Source: Thermoproteota archaeon (lineage in GTDB: Archaea; Thermoproteota; Methanomethylicia; Methanomethylicales; Methanomethylicaceae). From it: a DNA stretch of 52,064 nt. The stretch is from contig QNVI01000061.1 of assembly GCA_004348015.1 (NCBI GenBank), forward strand, positions 26,371-78,434, in the 5' to 3' direction. The notes below the pieces were generated by a model. That model saw only the letters and a program-made list of their open reading frames with translations, made no database searches and had not been told where the DNA came from. A program made the translations under genes and the position numbers. Below, in pieces: positions 43,853 to 51,539 of this stretch. Positions within the stretch are counted from its first letter, which is position 1, and every line of letters begins with the position of its first letter.

Positions 43853-45721
43853 ATGAAAGGTGCATACATGGGTAAAATTCTAAGAATAGATCTTACAAAT
43901 CAAAAAGTTTCAGAATCTCCATTACCTGAGGAATATGTTAAGAAATATATTGGTGGAAGAGGAATTGCTGCAAGAATTCTTTATGATATAATGAAACCTG
44001 GTACAGATCCACTATCTCCAGAGAATAAGATGGTTTGGGGCACAGGACCTCTAACAGGTTTACCTGTTCAAGCAGCCTCAAGTGGTTGGGTTGTTGTTAC
44101 AAGATCGCCACTTACTTATACATACTTTAGATCTAGATGCGTAAGTAATCTTGGAATAATGTTAAAGAAAGCTGGTTATGACTTTATGATAATAGAAGGA
44201 AAAGCAGAAAAGCCTACTTACATTTACATAAATAATGGTAATGTAGAATTTGGTGATGCCTCTTCTCTTTGGGGTACTACTACTGATTTAGCTCAACATA
44301 TACTAAAAGAATACATTATAAGAAATCCGGAAGCAGAAACAGCTGTTATTGGTCCTGCTGGAGAAAGACTTGTTAAATATGCTATTGTTCAGTCTGGTAC
44401 AAGACAATTAGGTAGAGGTGGAATAGGTGCAGTAATGGGATCAAAGAACTTAAAAGGGGTTGCTGTTTATGGAGATAAACCAATTCCAATAGCTAATGAA
44501 GAATTACTTAAAGAACTTGTTAAAGAGCAAGTAAAACAACTTGCTGCATCACATGGTGCAAAAAGAATGCAAAGATATGGAACTGCTGCAATTCATGCTT
44601 TAATAAATCAAATTGGAGATTATCCACATAAGAACTTTAGAGAAACATTTTATCCCAATCATGAAAAATTAGATGGTGAACAAAGAGTTAAAAGAACAGT
44701 TAGAAATGCTGGATGTCCTAATTGTTTAATAATGTGTTGGAAAATTACGTATGTTAAAGAAGGACCATATGCTGGTGCTTGGGTTGACGGTCCTGAATAT
44801 GAAACTTTCTGTACTTTTGGTGGCTTATTAGACATACCTAATTTAGATGCAGTTATCTATGCAAATCAGCTTGCAGATCTCTATGGAATAGATACCATAT
44901 CTGCAGGAGTAGCTATTGCTTTTGCTATAGAAGCATTTGAAAAAGGTATATTGACAACAAAGGATACTGATGGCTTGGAATTAAAATGGGGAGATGAAAA
45001 TGTTTTAATGACTTTAATTAGAAAAATTGCTTTTAGAGAAGGAATTGGCGATCTATTAGCAGAAGGTGTTAAAAGAGCATCAGAAAAACTTGGAAAAGGT
45101 TCTGAATATTTTGCAATTCATATAAAAGGTTTAGAATTGCCTGCTTATGATCCAAGACCTGTAAAAGCACATGGACTTGGAATGGTTACATCAAATATTG
45201 GAGGAAGTCATGCTCTTGGCTATGGAACACAAGAAGTATTTGGATTGCCCACACCAGTAGATAAGTACACTGTAGAAGGTAAAGGAAAATTAACAGCATA
45301 CAATCAAAATAGATTAACATGGGGAGAATGTTGTATATGGTGTACTTTTCCAACAAGATCTGAATGGCATAAACCAGATTTACTTACTAAAATAGTTAAT
45401 GCAGCTACAGGAATAGACTTTGGAGGTTTTGAAGAAGCTCTAAAAATAGGCGAAAGAGTATGGAATGTTGAAAGAGCATTCAATGTTAGAGAAGGATTTG
45501 ATAGAAGGCATGATACATTACCAGAAAGATTCTTAAAAGAACCCATACCTTCAGGTCCATCAAAGGATCAAATATTTGAATTAGAGCCTTTACTAAATGA
45601 ATACTATCAAGCAAGAGGCTGGGATGTAGCTACTGGTCTACCTACAAGAGCTAAATTAGAAGAACTTGGTCTTAAGGATATAGCTGATGAACTTGAAAAA
45701 ATGGGTCGTCTAGCTAAATAA
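43853..45721 (+). CDS. aor: tungsten-containing aldehyde:ferredoxin oxidoreductase
   Basis: A 622-residue AOR-family enzyme that oxidises aldehydes to acids with ferredoxin. MGKILRIDLTNQKVSE, YIGGRGIAARILYD, GIGAVMGSKNLKGVAVYGDKPI and the [4Fe-4S] motif Cys288-x2-Cys291-x3-Cys295 with Cys493/494 region are seen. The family uses a tungsto-bispterin cofactor. The following MoaD-like gene supports pterin supply. AOR would generate reduced ferredoxin for a methanogen and detoxify aldehydes; the substrate is not readable. Start at ATG with AGGGGA. Confidence 0.94.
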   Translation: MKGAYMGKILRIDLTNQKVSESPLPEEYVKKYIGGRGIAARILYDIMKPGTDPLSPENKMVWGTGPLTGLPVQAASSGWVVVTRSPLTYTYFRSRCVSNLGIMLKKAGYDFMIIEGKAEKPTYIYINNGNVEFGDASSLWGTTTDLAQHILKEYIIRNPEAETAVIGPAGERLVKYAIVQSGTRQLGRGGIGAVMGSKNLKGVAVYGDKPIPIANEELLKELVKEQVKQLAASHGAKRMQRYGTAAIHALINQIGDYPHKNFRETFYPNHEKLDGEQRVKRTVRNAGCPNCLIMCWKITYVKEGPYAGAWVDGPEYETFCTFGGLLDIPNLDAVIYANQLADLYGIDTISAGVAIAFAIEAFEKGILTTKDTDGLELKWGDENVLMTLIRKIAFREGIGDLLAEGVKRASEKLGKGSEYFAIHIKGLELPAYDPRPVKAHGLGMVTSNIGGSHALGYGTQEVFGLPTPVDKYTVEGKGKLTAYNQNRLTWGECCIWCTFPTRSEWHKPDLLTKIVNAATGIDFGGFEEALKIGERVWNVERAFNVREGFDRRHDTLPERFLKEPIPSGPSKDQIFELEPLLNEYYQARGWDVATGLPTRAKLEELGLKDIADELEKMGRLAK

Positions 45722-45746
45722 TTTTTATATCCTAGTTTTTTCATAA

Positions 45747-45753
45747 TTTTTTT
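45747..45753 (+). terminator. T-tract immediately before moaD start
   Basis: A run of seven T directly before ATG 45754, with a shorter T6 run at 45736-45741. Together they look like partial terminators between aor and the MoaD-like gene, or mark a leaderless internal start. Confidence 0.35.
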
Positions 45754-46029
45754 ATGCCAAAAGTAACTATTAAGTTCTTTCAAGATATTAGAGAACTAGC
45801 AGGTATTTCATCAACAGAAATAGAAATTGATAGTCCAAAATTTCTTAAAGATATTTTAAATGAAATATCAAATAAATATCAAAAACTAAATGATGTTTTT
45901 AAAAATATTGAAGAAAATAATAGATCAGTGATAATATTAGTAAATGGAAGAATGCCTATTCCTTTATCATCTACAATTATAAAAGGAGGAGAAGAAATTA
46001 GTATTCTCCCTGTTGTTGAAGGAGGATAA
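45754..46029 (+). CDS. MoaD/ThiS-like sulfur-carrier protein
   Basis: A 91-residue ubiquitin-like protein ending VVEGG, the C-terminal diglycine that is thiocarboxylated in molybdopterin synthesis. KVTIKFFQDIRELAGISS and IILVNGRMP are typical of MoaD. It lies 32 bases after aor and likely supplies sulfur for the tungstopterin dithiolene. A tRNA or protein sulfur carrier (SAMP) role is possible because archaeal MoaD homologues are multifunctional. Confidence 0.85.
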   Translation: MPKVTIKFFQDIRELAGISSTEIEIDSPKFLKDILNEISNKYQKLNDVFKNIEENNRSVIILVNGRMPIPLSSTIIKGGEEISILPVVEGG

Positions 46030-46057
46030 TTTTTTAAAGTTTAAATATTTAAAAAAT
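46029..46057. promoter_or_regulatory. TATA box framed by a perfect 10-bp inverted repeat
   Basis: ATTTTTTAAA (46029-46038) and TTTAAAAAAT (46048-46057) are perfect inverted copies on either side of GTTTAAATA, the TATA-like box for the methyltransferase gene. AT-rich sequence raises the chance of random symmetry, but an operator arranged symmetrically around TATA is plausible. TTTAGGG follows at 46067-46073. Confidence 0.5.
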
Positions 46058-46080
46058 AATATATTCTTTAGGGACTTTTT

Positions 46081-47124
46081 ATGAAAAAAGAAGAGATGAC
46101 TCCATATGATCGCTTAATGACTGCTTTTGAAAGAAAAAAACCTGATAGAGTGCCAGTAACTCCTTTTGTAAGAGAATGGGCAGTAAGACAAGCAGGTTTT
46201 AAATTTTCTGAAGTTATGACAAATCCTGAAAAATATGTCTACTCTCAATTATATGCAATAAGAAAATATGGATATGATATGGTTCTTGATTTACTTGCTG
46301 TACATGCAGAATCTGAAGCTATGGGAAGTATTCTTAAGATACCAGAAGATGCTCCACCATCAGTTGATATACCTGCTGTTAATGATTATTCAAAGGATTT
46401 ACCTAAATTAAAAATACCTCATCCAAGAAGAGATGGCCGTCTTCCAATTATATTGGAAGGAATACGTAGACTTAAACAAGCAGTTGGTGGTTATATACCT
46501 GTAATGGGCTATGTACAAGCGTGTTGGAGACATACATGTATGCTAAGAGGTACTGAAAGAGCTCTTTTAGATATGAAAAAAAATCCAGATCAATTAAAAG
46601 AATTAATTGAGATTGCTACAGAGAGTTTAATTGTATATGCTGAAGCTGTTGTTGAAGCAGGTGCAGATTTAATATGGGTTTCAGATCCTACATCTTCAGG
46701 TGATATGATATCAAGAAAAGCTTTTGAAGAATTTGTATTCCCATATTTAAGAAGAGAAATAAGAGCAATAAAAAGAATGGGTGTTAAAGTATTTTTACAC
46801 ATATGTGGAAATGTAAATGATAGATTAGATCTAATGGCAGATACTGGTCCTGATGCAATAAGTGTAGATGAAAAAGTAGATTTAGCAAGAGCAAAACCTT
46901 TAGTGGGAGATAAAGTATGTATCATGGGAAATATTAGTCCAGGAGTAACTTTACTTCAAAAAACTCCAAAAGATGTAGAAGAAGAATGTAAAATTGCTTT
47001 AGAGAAAGCCATGGCTGGAGGAGGTTTTGTCTTAGCATCAGGATGTATTGTTCCTGCAGCTGCACCTGGTGAAAATATAGCAGCTATGGTGGAAGCTGTA
47101 AGAAAGTATGGTTTTTATGAATAG
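46081..47124 (+). CDS. UroD-family methylcobamide:CoM methyltransferase-like protein
   Basis: A 347-residue UroD-fold protein (ERKKPDRVPVTPFVREWA) with the zinc site of MtaA/MtbA-type CoM methyltransferases: His240-x-Cys242 in LHICGN and Cys322 in SGCIVPAAAPGENI. MGNISPGVTLL lies between. It probably moves a methyl group between corrinoid protein and CoM. Immediately followed by a corrinoid-binding protein (11 bases), with which it forms a pair. No substrate-specific MtaB, MtbB or MttB is next to it, so the methyl donor is not known. Confidence 0.85.
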   Translation: MKKEEMTPYDRLMTAFERKKPDRVPVTPFVREWAVRQAGFKFSEVMTNPEKYVYSQLYAIRKYGYDMVLDLLAVHAESEAMGSILKIPEDAPPSVDIPAVNDYSKDLPKLKIPHPRRDGRLPIILEGIRRLKQAVGGYIPVMGYVQACWRHTCMLRGTERALLDMKKNPDQLKELIEIATESLIVYAEAVVEAGADLIWVSDPTSSGDMISRKAFEEFVFPYLRREIRAIKRMGVKVFLHICGNVNDRLDLMADTGPDAISVDEKVDLARAKPLVGDKVCIMGNISPGVTLLQKTPKDVEEECKIALEKAMAGGGFVLASGCIVPAAAPGENIAAMVEAVRKYGFYE

Positions 47125-47135
47125 GAGGTGACATT

Positions 47136-47777
47136 ATGAAAGAAGAAATTTTTAAGAATCTTGCTAAATGTGTTGTAGATGGTGATGAGGAAGGAGCAAG
47201 GAAATGGGCAGAAGAAGCCATAAAGGCTGGAATAGATGCTTATGAAGCAATAATGAATGGATTAGCAGAAGGAATGAAAGTTGTAAGTGAATTATATGAA
47301 AAAGGTGAATACTATGTTCCTGAGGTTTTATTATCTGCATCTGCTATGACTGCAGCAGTAGAAATACTTAAGCCATATATAAAAGTGGAAAAAGCAGAAA
47401 AACCTATTACAATTGTTTTAGGTGTAGTCGAAGGAGATATTCATGATATTGGTAAAAATCTAGTGAAAATAATGCTAGAAAGTGCTGGATTTAAAGTTAT
47501 AGATCTTGGTAGAGATGTACCATTATCAAAATTTGTAGAAGAAGCAAAGAAGCATAATGCTGATGTAATTGCCATGTCTGCTTTAATGACAACAACAATG
47601 CCAGGAATGAAAAAAGTAATTGAATTACTTATAAAAGAAGGATATAGAGATAAAGTAAAGACAATAATTGGAGGAGCACCAACATCATTAGATTATGCAA
47701 AATCTATAGGTGCTGATGCTTGGGCTAAGGATGCATCTGCAGCAGTTGGTGTAATTAAAAATCTAGTAGCTAAATAA
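47136..47777 (+). CDS. corrinoid protein of methyltransferase system
   Basis: A 213-residue MtaC/MtbC/MttC-type corrinoid protein. The N-terminal four-helix cap runs to about residue 88 (GLAEGMKVVSELYEKGEYYVPEVL in part: MKVVSELYEKGEYYVPEVLL). The cobalt-ligating motif is Asp101-x-His103-x2-Gly106 in GDIHDIGKNLV. LSALMTTTMPGM and GGAPTSLDYAKSIGADAWAKDA finish the Rossmann domain. AGGAGGTGA precedes ATG 47136. It would accept a methyl group and be reactivated by the RACE protein when oxidised. Confidence 0.92.
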   Translation: MKEEIFKNLAKCVVDGDEEGARKWAEEAIKAGIDAYEAIMNGLAEGMKVVSELYEKGEYYVPEVLLSASAMTAAVEILKPYIKVEKAEKPITIVLGVVEGDIHDIGKNLVKIMLESAGFKVIDLGRDVPLSKFVEEAKKHNADVIAMSALMTTTMPGMKKVIELLIKEGYRDKVKTIIGGAPTSLDYAKSIGADAWAKDASAAVGVIKNLVAK

Positions 47778-47794
47778 TTTTTTATTTTTTTTTT
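47778..47794 (+). terminator. T-tract terminator after the corrinoid protein gene
   Basis: A run of 17 bases, all T except one A, begins right after the stop. The ABC ATPase gene starts five bases later with no ribosome site, so the ABC operon is probably transcribed from a separate, near-leaderless start or by readthrough. Confidence 0.6.
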
Positions 47795-47798
47795 AAAA

Positions 47799-48470
47799 AT
47801 GCCACAAATTTTTTTAGATTCTATTTCAAAAAAATATAAAGTTGCTGGAAGAGAAATTATAGCTTTAGATTCTATTTCTTTAGAATTTCCAGAAAAAGGT
47901 ATTGTTGTTATAGCAGGACCATCAGGAGCAGGAAAAACCACATTAATAAAGATAATTGCAGGCTTAGAACTACCAACATCTGGCTCAGTTTTTATTGATG
48001 GTGTTGATATATCTCATTTAAGTGGTTATGAAATTGCATGGTTTAGAAGAAAGAAGATTGGATTTAAACCTCAAGATCCAGTACTAATACCACAATTAAC
48101 TGTATTAGAAAATGTTGCTCTTCCTTTACTTATAAATTATGTTGAAAAAGAAAAAGCATTTAAAGTTGCTAAAGAACTTCTTGAAGAATTAGAACTTTCT
48201 GAAAGAATTTATCATAAGCCCTCACAATTAAGTGGTGGAGAATATGAAAGAGTAAGTTTAGCTCAGACTATTATAGGATCTCCTCCTATTATAATACTTG
48301 ATGAACCAACTGCTCATCTTGATATTTCAACTTCAAAAAAAGTAGCTAATATATTAAAGAAAAGACAAAGAGAAACAGAATCTCTTTACATTATTACTAC
48401 ACTTGAAGAATCACTTATTGAGGGTGCTGATAAAATTTTTAATTTAGTTAAGGGTAAATTAATAAGGTAA
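47799..48470 (+). CDS. ABC transporter ATP-binding protein, LolD/MacB type
   Basis: A 223-residue ABC ATPase: Walker A GPSGAGKT (about 45-52), LSGGEYERVSLAQ signature, Walker B IIILDEPTAHLD. The Q-loop region is GFKPQDPVLIPQLTVLENV. It is paired with the following FtsX-like membrane protein (2-base gap). Transported substrate unknown; location after corrinoid genes raises uptake or export linked to methyl compounds as a hypothesis only. Confidence 0.9.
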   Translation: MPQIFLDSISKKYKVAGREIIALDSISLEFPEKGIVVIAGPSGAGKTTLIKIIAGLELPTSGSVFIDGVDISHLSGYEIAWFRRKKIGFKPQDPVLIPQLTVLENVALPLLINYVEKEKAFKVAKELLEELELSERIYHKPSQLSGGEYERVSLAQTIIGSPPIIILDEPTAHLDISTSKKVANILKKRQRETESLYIITTLEESLIEGADKIFNLVKGKLIR

Positions 48471-48472
48471 AA

Positions 48473-49390
48473 ATGGGTTTAATTGATAGGTATATAGATC
48501 CAAAAACAGAAGCAATTCTTAGAATTGTAATTAAAAAGATAGTTCATAGATTTCCATTAAGTTTATGCATGATAATAAGTACTACTATTCTTACTTATAT
48601 ATTCATATTTTATGAAGTTTTATTAGCAGGATGGAATGTATTTATTATATTAATTATGACATTTCTTTTAGCAATTACAACTTCTTTTGCTTTTGAATAT
48701 GATACAAAAGATGAATTAATGAATTTAATAAATATAGGAGTTTCTCCATCAGATATTTTTAAAATTGGAATAATTAGATTACTATCTATTTCATTAATAG
48801 GCTATTTTATTGGTATAATACTTGCTATTATCTTTCCATTATCTGAAATAAAAAATAATATGTTATTTTACTCTCTTTTAATTTCTATAATGCTAGGTAT
48901 GTTTCCCTCACTTTACTCATCTTTAAAATCAATGCAAATTAGTTTAGTAGGAAGAATAGCTTTTAGACCACTTATGGAAAATATTGCACCAGTAATTCTT
49001 TCAGTTAAAGAATTACCCCATGTAAAAGATTATATTGAAGAAAGATTAAAAGAAAGAGAAGATTTAGTAATACTAAGTGTAAATACAAAAGAAAATTCAA
49101 TTGAAATTTTATGTAGATATTTAGGAGATACTGGAAGATTAACTTTTGTTACATTATCATCACTTGGTATAAATCCAGATGAAAGTCTAAAAAATGATGA
49201 AACACTACCAATTATAGGAGCAAGAGTAATTGTAAAAGAAGGAAGCAAAACAATTATTGATTATTGGGAAGGAAAAGAAAGGAAAAAATCCTTTATTTCT
49301 CAAAGCTTTCAATCATATATTCAACAATTATTAATAGAATATAAAGTATTTAAGAGTAAAGGAAGAGGTTTTGAATTTAAGTCATATTAG
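48473..49390 (+). CDS. ABC permease-like membrane protein with soluble C-terminal half
   Basis: A 305-residue protein. The first 40 residues are amphipathic. Hydrophobic helices include LSLCMIISTTILTYIFIFY, VFIILIMTFLLAITTSFAF, LLSISLIGYFIGIILAIIF and LFYSLLISIMLGMFPSLY. The C-terminal 130 residues are soluble and alpha-beta. The NIGVSPSDIFKIGIIRL segment resembles the FtsX coupling region. It is shorter than an ordinary MacB permease. Overlaps the convergent QueG-like gene by 14 bases. Confidence 0.75.
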   Translation: MGLIDRYIDPKTEAILRIVIKKIVHRFPLSLCMIISTTILTYIFIFYEVLLAGWNVFIILIMTFLLAITTSFAFEYDTKDELMNLINIGVSPSDIFKIGIIRLLSISLIGYFIGIILAIIFPLSEIKNNMLFYSLLISIMLGMFPSLYSSLKSMQISLVGRIAFRPLMENIAPVILSVKELPHVKDYIEERLKEREDLVILSVNTKENSIEILCRYLGDTGRLTFVTLSSLGINPDESLKNDETLPIIGARVIVKEGSKTIIDYWEGKERKKSFISQSFQSYIQQLLIEYKVFKSKGRGFEFKSY

Positions 49391-50096
49391 GTTTTCCTAT
49401 TGGGCATACTTTTATACACATACCACAGACTGTAGCAGCATAAGCTGATTGGAAAGACTTTTTTAGAAGAACATTCTTAAGATTTTCTAATCTTTCTGAA
49501 CATTTTTTAGCATCAAATATTTCTTCTCTTGATTTTGGATAATATTCAAAATTTGAATACTTTAATGCACCTGTAGGACAGGAATCGATGCATAATCTAC
49601 AATCACCACATTGGTTTTTCATAGGAGTACCAGGTTCTAAGGGCATATTAGTTAATATACTACCAAGACGAATTCTAGGTCCATATATTGGATTTATTAA
49701 TAAACCATTTCTACCAATCCATCCTAATCCAGCAGCACATGCAATTGCTTTATGAGATATATGACCTACTAACTTTTCTATATCTTCTCTTAAAGATGCT
49801 GGGATAATTAATGATAAATAACCCTTACTTGAAATCCATCCTGCTATTCTCATAGAGATTAAATCAATAAGATTATTAGCTAAATGATAAGCATGAGCAT
49901 ATAAAATTCCAGGATTATCAGTTTGAATAAGCTCAATAGCATAATTTGGAAGTGCAACTCCAATTGAAATTCCATATTTAAACTTATCTATTTTGATATC
50001 ATATGTTGATAAATCTCTAAGTAATGATAAATCAGCAACTCCAATAATACTTGCACCAGCTATTTTTGCAATAGAGAAAAGTTCATCATTCTTCAT
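49377..50096 (-). CDS. QueG-like double [4Fe-4S] protein
   Basis: A 239-residue protein with the corrinoid-handling core of the epoxyqueuosine reductase/reductive dehalogenase relatives (GLGWIGRNGLLINPIYGPRIRLGSIL in part: GLGWIGRNGLLINP) and two [4Fe-4S] motifs (CGDCRLCIDSCPTGAL; then CGMCIKVCPIG). Archaea make archaeosine rather than queuosine, so a true QueG role is unlikely. The nearby corrinoid methyltransferase pair suggests a corrinoid or methyl-group redox job. The start ATG 50096 has no good ribosome site; it follows the MFS gene by 16 bases. Confidence 0.75.
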   Translation of the reverse strand: MKNDELFSIAKIAGASIIGVADLSLLRDLSTYDIKIDKFKYGISIGVALPNYAIELIQTDNPGILYAHAYHLANNLIDLISMRIAGWISSKGYLSLIIPASLREDIEKLVGHISHKAIACAAGLGWIGRNGLLINPIYGPRIRLGSILTNMPLEPGTPMKNQCGDCRLCIDSCPTGALKYSNFEYYPKSREEIFDAKKCSERLENLKNVLLKKSFQSAYAATVCGMCIKVCPIGKPNMT

Positions 50097-50112
50097 AATA
50101 ATAACTATACAA

Positions 50113-51153
50113 CTACTTAATTATAAGTTTTCTTAAACCCAACCAACTCATTAATATTAATAATGCACTAAAATAAAACATAATAATATAATTAATATTC
50201 CATAATATGAATGCAATAAAAGGTCCAAATATAGAAATTATAAAAGAATTTCTAGAAAATTTATATTCACTAAATAATTTCTTATTTCTATTTAAAATAG
50301 CTATAAAAGAATTTAAAAAACTTAAGTCAATTAATATGAATATCCATAATAGAGTAAATATGAAAATATTATTTACAAATCCTATTAGTAATAAAGAAAG
50401 AAATAATGAGATAATTAATAATCTTCCCAATCCTTCTTGAATAATCTTTCTTTTGTTTATTTGCCATCCTATTATATGAGTAATTATTAATGAAGTTGTT
50501 AATACTATTCCTATTTTTATAATATCAATACCTATTATCTCTAATGCTATTATAGGAAGAAAAATTGTTCCTATACTTCCTCCTAATCCAATTCCTATAG
50601 ATATCAACCATCCTTCTAATTTAAAGCTCTTTATTTCATCTTCAGGGATTTTTGGTTTTGCTACTATTATTTTAAGTGAAAATATTAAAAATACAGAAAG
50701 AATTAATGCTAATATTCCTGAAATTAATAATAATCTATCTACTTCATAAAAATAAATAATAAAAGCTCCTATAAGTGGAAATAAAGAAAAGATAATAAGT
50801 TTTGATAAGTTAAGAACTACATAAGAAGGTAGTGAAAGTAATCCTCCAATTGAAATTCCTAATAATAAAGAAAATAATATTGAGAAATATCCATAACCAT
50901 ATGATAAGAAAAGAATAGTAGTAATAACATATGAAGTTAGAAAAATACCAGTAATTCTAGATAATGAGGTTTTAGATTTATTATAATAGTTATTACCTAT
51001 AAAAAATCCGGTATAATATGTAACAAGAGAAATACTTGTTATAAATAAATCTTGAATTCTCATCCACAATATCAATACTATTAAATAATGAAGAATTCCA
51101 GCTATTGGAAATGTAAGTGATAAAATAAATTTAAATAACTTTAAATAATCTAT
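50113..51153 (-). CDS. MFS-like transporter, possible ATA start
   Basis: A membrane protein with about ten to eleven hydrophobic helices. Canonical starts in frame (TTG 51075, ATG 51063) lie in or after the first helix, so that helix would be lost. The frame extends upstream to ATA 51153: [ATA]DYLKLFKFILSLTFPIAG then ILHYLIVLILW, a natural first membrane span. GGAGGGA (51161-51167) lies 8 bases before this ATA. An ATGATG at the same site opens another frame that stops after nine codons. Alternatives are a +1 frameshift or a homopolymer sequencing error. Substrate unknown. Confidence 0.65.
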   Translation of the reverse strand: MDYLKLFKFILSLTFPIAGILHYLIVLILWMRIQDLFITSISLVTYYTGFFIGNNYYNKSKTSLSRITGIFLTSYVITTILFLSYGYGYFSILFSLLLGISIGGLLSLPSYVVLNLSKLIIFSLFPLIGAFIIYFYEVDRLLLISGILALILSVFLIFSLKIIVAKPKIPEDEIKSFKLEGWLISIGIGLGGSIGTIFLPIIALEIIGIDIIKIGIVLTTSLIITHIIGWQINKRKIIQEGLGRLLIISLFLSLLLIGFVNNIFIFTLLWIFILIDLSFLNSFIAILNRNKKLFSEYKFSRNSFIISIFGPFIAFILWNINYIIMFYFSALLILMSWLGLRKLIIK

Positions 51154-51214
51154 ACATCATTCCCTCCGTTAAATTTTTTTAAATGATAGTCCTATATATA
51201 ATTTAGGTGAAAAT

Positions 51215-51538
51215 ATGGAAAATCCAAAGCTTACTATTATGCAAGAATTAATAATAGAGGGAATTTTGAAAAAAATTGGTGATGAAAGTAAAGTAGGAAC
51301 TGCTGAAGTAAGTAGCGGTGATATACTTGGATATGTTACTAATGAAATGACAAAAAGAAAAGATAGTGGAATAAAAGGAACAGTTGCTGCTACTAAGGGT
51401 TGGGCAGATATGTTTAGATTAGCAGTTAAAGATTTAGTTGAAAAAGGATATTTAAAAGAAAAGAAAGGATTGATATCTTCTAAGCTTATCCTTACAAAAG
51501 AAGGTCTTGAGGCTTATAAAAAGTATAAAGGAATATAG
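51215..51538 (+). CDS. small protein with C-terminal winged-helix-like region
   Basis: A 107-residue soluble protein. Residues about 5-45 form helices and a loop (LTIMQELIIEGILKKIG). The rest, MFRLAVKDLVEKGYLKEKKG and LILTKEGLEAYKKYKG, matches the recognition helix plus wing pattern of archaeal winged-helix proteins. GGTGA lies before ATG 51215. A DNA-binding function is plausible but I recognise no family. The M50 protease gene begins one base after its stop. Confidence 0.65.
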   Translation: MENPKLTIMQELIIEGILKKIGDESKVGTAEVSSGDILGYVTNEMTKRKDSGIKGTVAATKGWADMFRLAVKDLVEKGYLKEKKGLISSKLILTKEGLEAYKKYKGI

Positions 51539-51539
51539 A

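Noticed and set aside
49377-50096. Assignment as epoxyqueuosine reductase QueG
   Set aside because: Archaea lack queuosine, and the protein lacks the C-terminal HEAT region of QueG; described as QueG-like only.
51132-51160. Nine-codon ORF beginning ATGATG on the minus strand as a real gene
   Set aside because: Too short and out of frame with the transporter; mentioned only as a competing start or possible frameshift entry.
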